The notes under the pieces are model-generated. The model saw nothing but the letters and a program-made list of their open reading frames with translations, was not told where the DNA came from and did not search any database. A program made the position numbers and the translations under genes. Shown here one piece after another: positions 23,764-45,528 of a stretch of 64,000 nucleotides of DNA (position 1 is the first letter of the stretch; each line of letters begins with the position of its first letter). The DNA lies in NCBI RefSeq assembly GCF_016918785.1, contig NZ_JAFFPT010000033.1, positions 42,186 through 106,185 on the forward strand. The letters are read 5' to 3'. Source of the DNA: Leptospira ainazelensis (GTDB lineage Bacteria; Spirochaetota; Leptospiria; Leptospirales; Leptospiraceae).

Positions 23764-24870
23764 TTATTTCTGAATCAATTTCACCGGAAGTTCCATCATC
23801 GTTTTATCCCGGTAGATACGGAGCTTGATCTTGCCCCCAAGTCCCACTATTCCAACCTGTTCGCGAAGATCATTAATATTTTTGATCGGAGTTCCGTTCG
23901 CCTCGAGAATAAAATCATAACGTTTGATTCCACCGACTTCCGCCGAAGACTGAGGATCCATATCGTAAACCAAAACCCCCGTCCAAGAATCCGGTATTCC
24001 CAGAGCCGTTCGGTGATCCGGAAGCGGAACCGTCGCCATCACCCCCAAAATCGCAGGACGAATATGCCGGCCCTGATTGGCTTCGATCATCCGTATAATC
24101 TTCAGAGCGTAGTTGCTCGGAATCGCGAATCCGATACCGGAGTTCCGTCCAGTCTCGCTCCGGATCAGACGATTGATTCCGATAACTTCTCCGTAGATAT
24201 TCAAAAGAGGTCCGCCGCTGCTTCCGGGATTGATCATACTGTCGGTTTGAATATGAGTCTGTCCGGTCTCGTCCAAGTCTTCCCGATACTTTGCGGAGAC
24301 AACTCCGACGCTAAAGGAACGTTCGAGTCCGAAAGGAGAACCGATCGCGATCGCCCAGTCCCCGACTTCGATCCGATCCGAATCTCCAAAAACGACCGGC
24401 TTCAAACCGGAACCTTCTCGGATCTTTAAAAGTGCGATATCCGCTCTTTCGTGACTCCCCACATACTTTGCGGAATGAATTCCGCCGTTCGAGGTGATCA
24501 CTTCGATGCTCTCCGCGCCTTCGATGACGTGATAGTTTGTGACGATATATCCCTTGTCGTGGACAAAAAAGCCGCTCCCAAAAGAAGCGAGTCTTTCATT
24601 TCTAAAATCGAAATAGTGATAAGGGTTGGAGATCGATTCGCTCTTTTTGGTTCGGATCGAGACCACCGAATCTTTTACGAGATGATAGACGTTGCGAAAA
24701 GAATTCTGAATTTCGATCGCAGACTTTTGTTCTCCGGGTGAGATGGGTCTTTTGCCGGAGAAAAGAGAAGACAAGGCGCAATCCTTCGGAAAAATCAGAA
24801 TCAAAACGAGAGCGGTCAAAAGAATTCCGTTTAAGACTACAATCCTCGGAAGTGTGCGTAATAATTCCAT
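23764..24870 (-). CDS. HtrA/DegS-like serine protease with one PDZ domain
   Basis: 368 residues. N-terminal signal anchor (about residues 8-28) places the protease in the periplasm. Trypsin-like domain with catalytic H114 (NYHVIEGA), D144 (RADIALLKI) and S218 (NPGSSGGPLLN), then one PDZ domain (about 265-365; GVLVYDMDPQSSAEVGGIKRYDFILEANG). One PDZ plus membrane anchor resembles DegS or HhoB-type proteases, which sense unfolded envelope proteins. The ATG shares bases with the divergent aminopeptidase ATG (CATG at 24868-24871), leaving no separate intergenic promoter. Confidence 0.93.
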   Translation of the reverse strand: MELLRTLPRIVVLNGILLTALVLILIFPKDCALSSLFSGKRPISPGEQKSAIEIQNSFRNVYHLVKDSVVSIRTKKSESISNPYHYFDFRNERLASFGSGFFVHDKGYIVTNYHVIEGAESIEVITSNGGIHSAKYVGSHERADIALLKIREGSGLKPVVFGDSDRIEVGDWAIAIGSPFGLERSFSVGVVSAKYREDLDETGQTHIQTDSMINPGSSGGPLLNIYGEVIGINRLIRSETGRNSGIGFAIPSNYALKIIRMIEANQGRHIRPAILGVMATVPLPDHRTALGIPDSWTGVLVYDMDPQSSAEVGGIKRYDFILEANGTPIKNINDLREQVGIVGLGGKIKLRIYRDKTMMELPVKLIQK

Positions 24871-25960
24871 GTTAGAACCTAAATTCTATCCTCTCGATTT
24901 TCAGAACAACCGTAAATCGAAAACGGCAATCCATATAGTAAGAATCTCGATTCTTCTTTTTTTAGCTTTGTGTTTTCAGAACTGCGTCGGATATTTATGG
25001 CATCTGGGAACGGGACAACTCGACATTCTTCTCAAAAGAACTCCGATCGAAGAAGTTCTCAAAGATCCAAACACAAAAGAAGAATTAAGACTGAAACTCA
25101 GGGAAGTGGAAAACTTCCGAGAATTCGGAATCAAAGAACTGGCTCTGGAACCCGCTGCCGGTTTTAAATCCTTCGTTCCACTCGAGAGGGAAGAATTGGG
25201 TTGGCACGTCGCCGCGTGTTATCCGCTCAAGTTGGAATCTTATACCTGGTGGTTTCCGATCGCAGGAACCGTTCCCTACAAAGGTTATTTCAGTTTGGAA
25301 AAAGCCAAAGAAGAGGAAAAGGAACTCAAAGAAAAGGGATTCGATACAAGAATTCGGATCACCGCGGGATATTCCACTCTTGGCTGGTTCGAAGATCCGA
25401 TCTTTTCCTCCCAATTGGAAGGAAAATCTCACGAAGTCGCCTCCTTAGTCTTTCACGAGATGGCGCACGCGACCGTCTACTTTCCAGGAGATTCGGTCTT
25501 TAACGAGAGTTATGCGAGTTTTGTGGAAGAGGAAGGAACCTTTCGTTATTTGGAATCCGTCGAAGGAAAGGAAAGTCCTCAAAAAAAGGAAATTCTTCTT
25601 CGAAAGGAAGAATCCAAAAAGTTAAAGGAAATTCTCGTCCAAACCGCAAATCGTCTAAAAACACTTTATACATCTCCCTTGGAAGACGAAGAAAAAAGAA
25701 AACAAAAGTTCGAATTGATAAACGAATTCAAAAATCTTCTCTTTTCGAAGAAGAACGAATTTCAAACGATCCGAATGGAAAAACTCTCCAAGAGAGAATG
25801 GAACAACGAGGACTTTATCGGATATTTGCGTTATCATTCCGGAACCGATTTTTTTAGAAAAGAATTTGCGGCCGTAGGAAACGATTTTTCGAAATTCCAC
25901 GAAAGAATGAGAACGTTAGTCGCGCTTTCCAAAGAGGAGAGAAAAAAACTTTTACAGTAA
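24869..25960 (+). CDS. Predicted aminopeptidase lipoprotein (PF10023-like)
   Basis: 363 residues from ATG 24869. A short basic stretch, then a hydrophobic signal (ISILLFLALCFQN) and lipidation cysteine C39; the n-region is long for a lipoprotein. The zinc motif HEMAHATVYFPGDSVFNESYASFVEEEG (about residue 198 on; not written whole elsewhere) carries HExxH and a downstream glutamate, diagnostic of the predicted aminopeptidase family COG4324. YLWHLGTGQLDILLKR near the N-terminus is also typical. The C-terminal half is a charged helical region. The frame is open upstream to 24743, overlapping the HtrA gene, but that part has no family match. Its start overlaps the HtrA start head to head. Substrate unknown. 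Confidence 0.85.
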   Translation: MLEPKFYPLDFQNNRKSKTAIHIVRISILLFLALCFQNCVGYLWHLGTGQLDILLKRTPIEEVLKDPNTKEELRLKLREVENFREFGIKELALEPAAGFKSFVPLEREELGWHVAACYPLKLESYTWWFPIAGTVPYKGYFSLEKAKEEEKELKEKGFDTRIRITAGYSTLGWFEDPIFSSQLEGKSHEVASLVFHEMAHATVYFPGDSVFNESYASFVEEEGTFRYLESVEGKESPQKKEILLRKEESKKLKEILVQTANRLKTLYTSPLEDEEKRKQKFELINEFKNLLFSKKNEFQTIRMEKLSKREWNNEDFIGYLRYHSGTDFFRKEFAAVGNDFSKFHERMRTLVALSKEERKKLLQ

Positions 25961-26338
25961 ACGTTCTCTAGATACGTTTCGAAAGAACAAACCCGTTCGC
26001 TCAAAAAAAGCGAAATCTTAACCGCAAGTGGACTGAATCTTTAGAAGAATCCGTCGTAAGAACGACGATCCTCTGTGAAAGCCGCGCGCCCCGCCCTGAT
26101 TGGGTGGAGGAGGAGAGGTGGTGGGAGGCTTCGGGTGACTTTGCTCTATCAGAAAAACCTTATCTTTACAAGTAAAAAACTTACCACCAAATGTAGGAAC
26201 TCCTACAAAATTCCTCTTAAAATCCGAGTGGACTCGGAATCACTTTCCAACTTGTGAAAAAAAAGCTTACTCAGATTCGAAGCAATCGTCCAATCACTTA
26301 GGCCTCCCCGAGTAACTTCGAAGAAGAATATCTAAACC
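25961..26338. other. Intergenic region with dispersed repeat between convergent genes
   Basis: Lies between the aminopeptidase (plus) and the giant lipoprotein (minus). Contains copy C of the dispersed element and a shared downstream flank ending CTTTCCAACTTGTG. No gene or clear T-tract terminator was found. Confidence 0.65.
26053..26207 (+). repeat. Dispersed ~158 bp element, copy C
   Basis: Starts GTCGTAAGAACGAC, then CTCTGTGAAAGCCGCGCGCC, CCTGATTGGGTGG, TTTGCTCTATCAGAAAAACC, TTATCTTTACAAGTAAAA, and ends with the perfect palindrome TGTAGGAACTCCTACA (26192-26207). About 155 bases, same block order as copies A and B. Flank similarity with copies A and A2 continues about 50 bases (to AACTTGTG near 26257). 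Confidence 0.8.
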
Positions 26339-34105
<7,767 letters not shown>

Positions 34106-34108
34106 CAC

Positions 34109-34720
34109 CTACTCCTTACGAATCCATTTACCGGGAGACTGCTCGTAGTATTCCCCTTTTTCCACAAGACGATACCAGGTTTGTTCCAGATGCGTGCGAA
34201 GATTTGCGGACGATTCTTTCGAATCCGTTTTTGTCTGGGCGCTCATCTTTGTGGAAATCACCTTGATTCTGTGTTCGTTTGCGAGAGTTACGAGGGAGTC
34301 GATCCGAGTTTTGATTTCTTTTTTCGAAAGTTCGTTTTTGATTCCCGCGTCTCCGGCGGAAGGGTTGATTCTAAGTCTACCGTCCCTCCCCTCGGCAAGA
34401 AAACCCTCTTCTTTCCAAGTTTTGATCTCGGGGGCGAGATAGGCGAGAGCTCTTAAGGACATTAGAATATTCTTATCTCCTTGAGAATAAGAATCTCCCG
34501 AATAATCCTTTTTCCAGACCTCCGAACCCGCGGAGGAAGTTTTGATCGAAGAGATAAGCCAACCGTCCTTTTCGAGAATCCTATCCTCTCCGATCATCTG
34601 TTTTTCGGAGGAAGTCTGAGTTTGGGTAAACGTGATCAGAGGAGACTTGATGATACAACCGGAGAATAAAATTCCTAAAAATAGGATGTTAAAGTTTCGA
34701 TGGAAAAGAAATTGTTTCAT
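34109..34720 (-). CDS. DUF1318 (YdbL-like) lipoprotein
   Basis: 203 residues. Signal peptide with lipidation Cys C22 (GILFSGC). After a linker (SPLITFTQTQTSSEKQMIGED) the C-terminal half (about 100-203) matches the DUF1318 pattern: EGFLAEGRDGRLRINP, a run of residues around VTLANEHRIKVIS, and the end EKGEYYEQSPGKWIRK. In E. coli the DUF1318 protein YdbL is soluble and is encoded with lipoprotein YnbE and AsmA-like YdbH; here lipidation and DUF1318 are in one protein, so it may combine the YnbE and YdbL parts. AAGGAG 8 bases before the ATG overlaps the stop of the AsmA-like gene, and its own end carries the Shine-Dalgarno of the giant lipoprotein gene. Confidence 0.78.
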   Translation of the reverse strand: MKQFLFHRNFNILFLGILFSGCIIKSPLITFTQTQTSSEKQMIGEDRILEKDGWLISSIKTSSAGSEVWKKDYSGDSYSQGDKNILMSLRALAYLAPEIKTWKEEGFLAEGRDGRLRINPSAGDAGIKNELSKKEIKTRIDSLVTLANEHRIKVISTKMSAQTKTDSKESSANLRTHLEQTWYRLVEKGEYYEQSPGKWIRKE

Positions 34721-34732
34721 GTTGGGACTCCT

Positions 34733-37744
<3,012 letters not shown>

Positions 37745-37758
37745 GACTTCTGATTGGA

Positions 37759-38126
<368 letters not shown>

Positions 38127-38127
38127 G

Positions 38128-38167
<40 letters not shown>

Positions 38168-38304
38168 AGCATAGCACTAAAAATCAGGGCAAAAACCCGA
38201 TTTCAGCGACATACCGGCAAAGAAGAGAGCAAGAAGTCTTGGGACAAAAGCCGGGGAATAATTCTGGACAAAAAGCCGACTCCTGCAATCCTAACGGGTA
38301 CATC

Positions 38305-39293
<989 letters not shown>

Positions 39294-39327
39294 AAGTGGA
39301 ACACCATCCCTTTTTACGGAGACGAAG

Positions 39328-41217
39328 ATGAAAAAAGACAAATTTCCGGTTCCGGGCATTCTACTTTGTTTTTTATCCCTGGGACTTGCGTTTTACATGG
39401 GTTATACAAACTGGGAAATTTTTATCAGGACCTGTAGCCTCAAGGATCTTTTGACCTGGGACGAAAACATAAGACTCAATGTAGTCCTCGACCAGTATCA
39501 GGATTTTAAGGAATTTAGAATTTGGCGCGCATTTTTCCCGTTTTTAGAATCTCCGACCTGGCCTCCCCTTCGTTCCTTTCTTTCCCTTTTACTCCTTTTG
39601 ACGCCCGGCGATATGCCGATCACTTGGAAGGATTCATTTTTAGGACTCGTGTTTTACGTCCTTTGTTTTCCCGCGATTCTTTATATAGTTTTTAAAATTA
39701 CGGGATCTGCTTGGAAAGCGGGACTTGTTTCGATTCTTACCTTGGCTCTGACGCTTCACACAACGGAGGCGCCTTCTTACAGCCTATCCTCGATGCTCGA
39801 AACACAGGGGATGTTCTTTCTATTATGGACTTATTATACTCTTTATAAAATTTATAAACAAACCGAAGATGATCCGTATCGAAGCGAATTCGATCAAAAA
39901 GAAAGGATCGAATTATCGGTTGTGTTGTCTCTTTTCGGATTGTTTTTTACGAAATATCCATACGGCCTTCTTTTGTTTATCGCGATCGTAGCCTACGAAG
40001 CGATTTCCAAACCGAAAGAATATTCCGAAATCGTAAAGTTTGCTTTCGCAAAACGTTACAAAGGTTTCAGAAGAATTTTCCTGATCCTTGTCGTGGCGCT
40101 TGTTCTTTCGCTTCCGATCCTAAGAGTGGCGACAAACCTAAACCTGGATCAAAGACAATTCAAACTGATCATCTACTACTGCTCCGTTCTTCTTTTTATC
40201 GACTTCAATTTTTTTCTCTACTATCAAAAAGAAGAATGGAAAAAGATCGCTCCCTCTTCCATTCGAGTGATTTATCTTTATGCAATCGCTCCTTCTCTTG
40301 CGTGGATATTTGCCAATCCCGATCGAGTGATGAGTCTTATCAACGCGCAAATGATCGTAAACGAATACGTGAAAAGTTTTGTGTTCGCGCTTTTTTCTTC
40401 GCCGACCACGACAAGTCCGGTCAGTCACGTCTTTCAGGAACCCTGGATCTTTCGAATTTTTTTCTTCGGCGTAATCGCACTGATGGTCTGGTTTTTTAAA
40501 AACCGAATTCAGGAAAAGAAAGATTCGATTCTTACATCGATAACTAAAACGTTTCGAGATCCTCTCGTAGCAATTACAAGTATTCTATTTTTGCAATATA
40601 TCATTATAGATGCGACCACCGGAAACAAACAACTTCGCCACGTATTCCCTCCTTTGCCCGCGCTGTTTACGATATTCTCCCTTTGGGTATTTCGTTTTAT
40701 CGAAAGTCCGATTAAAAAAGAAAGAATCGCCGCGACCTGTCTCGGCTTGATCGTTTTTTTGTGGAGTGCGAGTCTCTATGTAAGCGAAGGCGGACTTTTG
40801 ACTAAAAGTTTTGAAAAGGTTCAGTATTTTTGTTTGAAAGGATTTCAAACCGACCTCTTTCAGCCCGCCAGGGATCTCACGAGCAAAATTTCTGCGGAAG
40901 GAAAATACATAGTCTTTAACGGATTTCACGAAGAATTCAACTTCGACAAAAAAGGAAGATTGATCGCCTCCGAAATCGATCTTCTTATGAGAATGAAAAC
41001 TTTTGCAAAGGGAAAGTATCGCAACGATTCCAGACACAAATGGAAGACTTGGGAAGAATTTTCAGCCGTGCTTGTGATTACTCCGAGCTGCGGCCAAAAG
41101 GAAATGATGGATAAGTTTGCGATCCGTTCCGCCGCAGTCGGCAAAAATACAACTCTCAGAAAAGAGTACAAACATCCTTCCGGAAACTATTGTCTTCGGG
41201 AATATTCGATTCAATAA
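39328..41217 (+). CDS. GT-C type (ArnT/PMT-like) membrane glycosyltransferase
   Basis: 629 residues with about eleven or twelve hydrophobic helices. The first periplasmic loop carries LLTWDENIRLN, the Asp-Glu type site seen in GT-C transferases that use polyprenyl-phosphate sugars; ATGNKQLRHVFPPLPALF later is like PMT-family loops. A soluble periplasmic tail (about 500-629) ends the protein. ACGGAGACGAAG precedes the ATG. With the GT2 enzyme 34 bases upstream it forms a two-gene unit that probably decorates a surface glycan, lipid or protein. The acceptor is not known. Confidence 0.83.
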   Translation: MKKDKFPVPGILLCFLSLGLAFYMGYTNWEIFIRTCSLKDLLTWDENIRLNVVLDQYQDFKEFRIWRAFFPFLESPTWPPLRSFLSLLLLLTPGDMPITWKDSFLGLVFYVLCFPAILYIVFKITGSAWKAGLVSILTLALTLHTTEAPSYSLSSMLETQGMFFLLWTYYTLYKIYKQTEDDPYRSEFDQKERIELSVVLSLFGLFFTKYPYGLLLFIAIVAYEAISKPKEYSEIVKFAFAKRYKGFRRIFLILVVALVLSLPILRVATNLNLDQRQFKLIIYYCSVLLFIDFNFFLYYQKEEWKKIAPSSIRVIYLYAIAPSLAWIFANPDRVMSLINAQMIVNEYVKSFVFALFSSPTTTSPVSHVFQEPWIFRIFFFGVIALMVWFFKNRIQEKKDSILTSITKTFRDPLVAITSILFLQYIIIDATTGNKQLRHVFPPLPALFTIFSLWVFRFIESPIKKERIAATCLGLIVFLWSASLYVSEGGLLTKSFEKVQYFCLKGFQTDLFQPARDLTSKISAEGKYIVFNGFHEEFNFDKKGRLIASEIDLLMRMKTFAKGKYRNDSRHKWKTWEEFSAVLVITPSCGQKEMMDKFAIRSAAVGKNTTLRKEYKHPSGNYCLREYSIQ

Positions 41218-41388
41218 GAACGAAAAAAAAGTTAGTATTTCTTTAACGAGGTCCTAACTAGAAAGGATAGTTTCGTACTTACTCTCGTCTCGAACTTACA
41301 ACTCGGGAGGTCCATCGACGTTGGATCCTAAGAATTCGAATTCTCCGCTCATAGATTTATTCGTTCTACGATCTGCAAAAAGAATCGG

Positions 41389-43500
41389 ATGGACAAAAGC
41401 CAAACTTTGAAAGTCGGATTCCTAGAAAATGAATTGCAGGATTGTGAAAGAACCGTCTACTCTAGCATTGATTTTAAATCTTCTATGCAGCCTTCCTGGA
41501 TCATTCCTTCCATTTTTTTTGCACTTACTGCGGTTATCATTTTCAATCTTGTCTATTTATTCTTATATTTGACCGAGAAACATAAATTCCTCTTATTTTG
41601 GTTGTTATCGTGGTTTTTCCAATTGATTTTCCTTTTTGGAAACCTTTATCGCGCAACGCTCGGCCCCGATGAATGGATTTCGGTTGTAACCCATTTCGCG
41701 GATATAACCAGCGCTTTCTTTTTACTGGCCGGTTGTTTTCTTTTTCTAAAAAAGGAAATTCCTAAAAGTATCTACTCGGCGTTTCCGATCGGTTTTTTGT
41801 GGGTTATCGTCGAAGAAATTTATTTCCAAGGTTCGGTCCTCGCTTCGACTCCGATCTACTTGATTGTCGGCGGCGCTCATATTTATTCGGGTATTCTATT
41901 CCTAAAAATTCCTTCCGCGTATTATCGAGGAAACCAAATCGTGGGATGGAACTTTATCCTCTGGGGAATCCATATCCTCGACTATCCTCTTATACGCGAC
42001 ACTCCAAGTCTTGCAGTCGTAGGATTCTTGTTAGGCGGATTTTTCCGACTGAGCTCCGCGATTTCAATTTTGCTGATATATTTCGAGTGGTCGAAAGAAT
42101 CGGAGACCAGGTTCGACTCACTTTACAAAAAGATCATAGAGACTTCCCAAGAAGGGATTTGGATCATAGACAAGGAGGGAAAAACAACGTTTGCGAATTC
42201 GAAAATCGGCGATCTCTATGGAATAAAATCCGAAGACATGCTCGGTATGAATATTTTGGAAGTTGTCGAACCGGAACGCAGAAGTTCAGTCGCTGCTCGC
42301 CTGGAAGAAAGGAAAAAAGGAAAAACCGAAATATCCGAATATAATTTTGTAAATCGGCTGGGTGAAAAAAAATTCGCGATCGCTTCGGCAAATCCGTTGT
42401 ATGATGATCTAGGCAATTACGACGGAGCGCTCGCGATGATCGTAGATATTACTTCTTTGAAGATGGTCGAGGAAAAACTAAAGGAAAGCGAAAGGCAGAT
42501 TTCCACCGTCATCAGCAACATTTCCGGAATCGTATATCGTTGTAAAAACGATCCGCCTCGCTGGAGCATGGAATATATCAGCGAAGGGTGCCAACAACTT
42601 ACCGGTTATTCTCCGAACGAGTTTTTAGAAAACAAAACCTTGGATTTCGGAGATATCATCTTAGAAGAAGATCGAAATTTCGTCCAATCCGGGGTCACCG
42701 AATCTATCCAAGCTGGAGTTCCTTATCAACTGACGTATCGGATCCGGAAAAAGGACGGGAAGATTCAGTGGTGTTTTGAACAGGGAATCGGCGTTTTTAA
42801 TTCAAACGGAGAATTACTGGCGCTCGAAGGAGTCATCATCGATTACTCGTTGCCCAAACAAGCGGAGGAGCTGATCAGTAATTCCTTAAAAGAGAAGGAA
42901 TTACTCTTAAGAGAAATCCATCACCGGGTCAAGAACTACATGCAGGTTTTATCCAGCTTGATCGGACTTCAATCGGAGTATTCTACCGAACCCGGGGCAA
43001 AAAAAGTTTTAGAGGAGAGTCAAAATAGGATCGCATCCATGGCGATGATTCACGAAACATTGTATTCGAAAAGCGTGGAGAGTCAGATTTTTCTTCCGGA
43101 TTATATTCAAAAACTTATTTCCAATCTTATGCTTTTTTTCGGATACGACGACAAAGACCTTCAGACTACCGTTCATTGCGAATCTCTCGTTCTAAATCAA
43201 GGAATCTTAATTCCTTTGGGATTGATTCTGAACGAACTCATTACAAATTCTATGAAACACGCGTTTCCGCAGATACAGGGAATTAAAAAACTTTCGGTAA
43301 GTTTTACGATGGGGAAACAGAATTTGTCCTGTCTCGAAGTAAGCGATAACGGACCCGGCAAAAATCCGAATTCTCCACCCAATAAAGATTCCCTAGGTAT
43401 GGAATTGATTTCTCTTCTTACACACCAGTTAAAAGGCCGTTTGGAAGAAGTGGCGTCTAATGACGGTTATACGACACGAATCTTTTTTCCCCTCAAATAA
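41389..43500 (+). CDS. Membrane sensor histidine kinase with two PAS domains (HisKA_2 type)
   Basis: 703 residues. N-terminal membrane region of about seven helices (roughly 35-235), then PAS 1 (about 245-360; YKKIIETSQEGIWIIDKEGK, FANSKIGDLYG) and PAS/PAC 2 (about 370-495; IYRCKNDPPRWSMEYISEGC, LTGYSPNEFLEN). The phospho-acceptor region is LLLREIHHRVKNYMQVLSSL, the HisKA_2 form, followed by a HATPase domain with NELITNSMKHAF and DNGPGKNP. No response regulator is adjacent, so the kinase is orphan here. The start at 41389 lacks a good ribosome binding site; ATG 41485 is an alternative that would keep all membrane helices. Confidence 0.92.
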   Translation: MDKSQTLKVGFLENELQDCERTVYSSIDFKSSMQPSWIIPSIFFALTAVIIFNLVYLFLYLTEKHKFLLFWLLSWFFQLIFLFGNLYRATLGPDEWISVVTHFADITSAFFLLAGCFLFLKKEIPKSIYSAFPIGFLWVIVEEIYFQGSVLASTPIYLIVGGAHIYSGILFLKIPSAYYRGNQIVGWNFILWGIHILDYPLIRDTPSLAVVGFLLGGFFRLSSAISILLIYFEWSKESETRFDSLYKKIIETSQEGIWIIDKEGKTTFANSKIGDLYGIKSEDMLGMNILEVVEPERRSSVAARLEERKKGKTEISEYNFVNRLGEKKFAIASANPLYDDLGNYDGALAMIVDITSLKMVEEKLKESERQISTVISNISGIVYRCKNDPPRWSMEYISEGCQQLTGYSPNEFLENKTLDFGDIILEEDRNFVQSGVTESIQAGVPYQLTYRIRKKDGKIQWCFEQGIGVFNSNGELLALEGVIIDYSLPKQAEELISNSLKEKELLLREIHHRVKNYMQVLSSLIGLQSEYSTEPGAKKVLEESQNRIASMAMIHETLYSKSVESQIFLPDYIQKLISNLMLFFGYDDKDLQTTVHCESLVLNQGILIPLGLILNELITNSMKHAFPQIQGIKKLSVSFTMGKQNLSCLEVSDNGPGKNPNSPPNKDSLGMELISLLTHQLKGRLEEVASNDGYTTRIFFPLK

Positions 43501-43519
43501 AAAAATCTTTCGAAAGAGG

Positions 43520-44359
43520 TCACACTGCGGCGGTTTCCTTTGTTTTTCGCATCGGATTGGATATTACCGCCTCGGTGGAATTCGAAGTTCGAGACGCAAC
43601 GTCTTCGAAAGTTTCTTTGTATTTCTCGTGGTTTGTTCCCATCATTCTATCCCAAAAATTGAAATAGAGGGAATAGTTGCAGTTGAAATATTTATGATGC
43701 ATGTTGTGATGTGTCGTCGTATTGTGCCAGTTCGTAAATTTACTTTTTAAAAACCAGGAAGGGAACAGTTCATAGGATAGGTGACCCAAAACGTTAAGCG
43801 AAGTCATATAAATAAAAAATACGAGCATCGCTCCCTGATGAAGTGGAAACAAGACGGAGGCGAGAGGAATAATTCCGGCCTCTACGACTGCTTCCAACGG
43901 ATGAAAAGAGAACGCGGCCCATGGAGAAGGATTTGTCGATCTATGATGAACGAGATGAAAACTTTTGAATAGGAGTTTGTGATGCATCATTCGATGAGTC
44001 CAGTAAAAGTAGGTATCGTGCAAAAAGATCAAAGCAAGAATGCTAAAGATCAAATACGCGGTTCCGTAATCGGAAACGTTTTCATAGATCAAATTGTATC
44101 CGTTTACTTGAGACCAGGCGGTAAAAATTCCAGAAAAGGCAAAGATAAAAAATGTTATCAGGGAATATTTTATTTCATGCCGGATCCTCTCGGATTCCGG
44201 TTTTTTACCTTGGATGAGCTTGTGCGAAAGTTTTTTACCTAAAAGTATCCAGACCACCAGAAAAGCGGTTCCGGCAAAGAGCAAATAACGTAGGAATAAC
44301 GTGCCCCATACAATCCCGAAAAATCCGGTATAACCGACCTTTGAAATCAATTCCGTCAT
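43520..44359 (-). CDS. Fatty acid hydroxylase / sterol desaturase family membrane enzyme
   Basis: 279 residues from ATG 44359, chosen for GGAGAG 7 bases upstream; an in-frame start at 44395 exists. Several membrane helices and the family's di-iron histidine clusters: HDTYFYWTHRMMHH, HLVHHRS and HNTTTHHNMHHKYF. The reaction is probably O2-dependent hydroxylation or desaturation of a lipid chain; bacterial members act on fatty acids, ether lipids, carotenoids or sterols, and nothing here tells which. Convergent with the histidine kinase, 19 bases apart. Confidence 0.9.
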   Translation of the reverse strand: MTELISKVGYTGFFGIVWGTLFLRYLLFAGTAFLVVWILLGKKLSHKLIQGKKPESERIRHEIKYSLITFFIFAFSGIFTAWSQVNGYNLIYENVSDYGTAYLIFSILALIFLHDTYFYWTHRMMHHKLLFKSFHLVHHRSTNPSPWAAFSFHPLEAVVEAGIIPLASVLFPLHQGAMLVFFIYMTSLNVLGHLSYELFPSWFLKSKFTNWHNTTTHHNMHHKYFNCNYSLYFNFWDRMMGTNHEKYKETFEDVASRTSNSTEAVISNPMRKTKETAAV

Positions 44360-44427
44360 TTTTATTCTCTCCGGCTTCTCTAAGATAAGACTCAAAGAAC
44401 TTCATTTATAATTATGGCCTGAAGAAT

Positions 44428-45528
44428 TTATTTGGGCTTACTATTTTCAAAATCGTTTAGGTTTATTTTCGGTTCGACTCGATTTTTTCGATATTCGGTC
44501 GGAGTGAGAGAGGTAAGCTCCTTAAAAGCCCGATTAAACGGACCTAAGGATTGATATCCAAGATCCATCGCGATTCGAATGACTGGAATCTCATCCTTAT
44601 TCGGATCCAACAGGATCTCACAGGCTTCTTGAATCCGATACCGGTTGAGAAAGTCGTTAAAATTACGAAACCCGAGATTCCCGTTGATGAGCCTTCTGAG
44701 TTTGTACTCGTGCACCTGAAGTTCATCCGCAAGACTCCGTATGGTCAAACCTTCCGAACGATACATCTTGTCTTTTTCGAAAGAATCGATGAGTTTTTTT
44801 TGAAGAATCGGATCCAGTGCGAGCGGCTTCTCCTCTTCCACAACCCCGGCCTTTTTTTGGATCAGTCCGTCCTTGAGTTCGAACATCAAAAATTGAAACG
44901 CAAGAATGAGTCCCCAGGCGAGAACTCCGTTGATCAGATCTAAGATTTCGGAAACTTCTTTTCCTCTCAAAAAAAGATGGGAGAAGATATTGAGCGCGAT
45001 CACCGTTCCGGAAATGAGAATATGAATTTGTCTGAGAGTCCGTCTGGACTCTACGAGGTCGTCCTTTCTTCCGATGTAAGTCTGTATGATTGCGGTCAAA
45101 ACAAAACCGAGGGAAAAGATCGATGGTAAAAGAATACTGGAAAGAATCTTCTCGGACTCGACCGGGCCACGAAGTGAAATTTGTCCCAGTGTCGGATAGG
45201 TCGCGATCGTCGAAAGGATCAGCTTTCCGGCAAGAAGAGCCCAAAACCATTTTTTAATTTCGAAATGATCCTCAAAGGCGGCTAACGTAATGAGCCAATA
45301 AAAAAAAGGCAAAGCCAAAACCGAAAGAAAAAGAAGATTTCGAATCATCGGAGGGATCTGAACGTTTACGTCCAGGTTGAGAATTAGATAAGAAAGAATG
45401 GAAAGAATAAAAAAGACCGCGATCCTTCCTCGAATATCATACCAATAACGTAACGAAAAAAAGAGAAGAAGCGAGATAAGTCCGCCGATCGAAAAAAAAT
45501 GGAGGATATTTGTAATTTCAGAGATCAA
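44428..45528 (-). CDS. AraC-family regulator with N-terminal membrane domain
   Basis: 366 residues from TTG 45528 (AAGGA 5 bases upstream; overlaps the end of the epimerase gene by 11 bases). A longer frame runs to 45747 but lies wholly inside the epimerase gene. About seven hydrophobic helices occupy residues 8-240, followed by an AraC/XylS DNA-binding domain (about 265-350): LTIRSLADELQVHEYKLRRL, first helix-turn-helix, then RIAMDLGYQSLGPFNRAFKE and TPTEYRK. The membrane-sensor plus AraC layout is frequent in Leptospira. The signal and targets are unknown; neighbours (epimerase, hydroxylase) are candidates. Confidence 0.88.
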   Translation of the reverse strand: MISEITNILHFFSIGGLISLLLFFSLRYWYDIRGRIAVFFILSILSYLILNLDVNVQIPPMIRNLLFLSVLALPFFYWLITLAAFEDHFEIKKWFWALLAGKLILSTIATYPTLGQISLRGPVESEKILSSILLPSIFSLGFVLTAIIQTYIGRKDDLVESRRTLRQIHILISGTVIALNIFSHLFLRGKEVSEILDLINGVLAWGLILAFQFLMFELKDGLIQKKAGVVEEEKPLALDPILQKKLIDSFEKDKMYRSEGLTIRSLADELQVHEYKLRRLINGNLGFRNFNDFLNRYRIQEACEILLDPNKDEIPVIRIAMDLGYQSLGPFNRAFKELTSLTPTEYRKNRVEPKINLNDFENSKPK

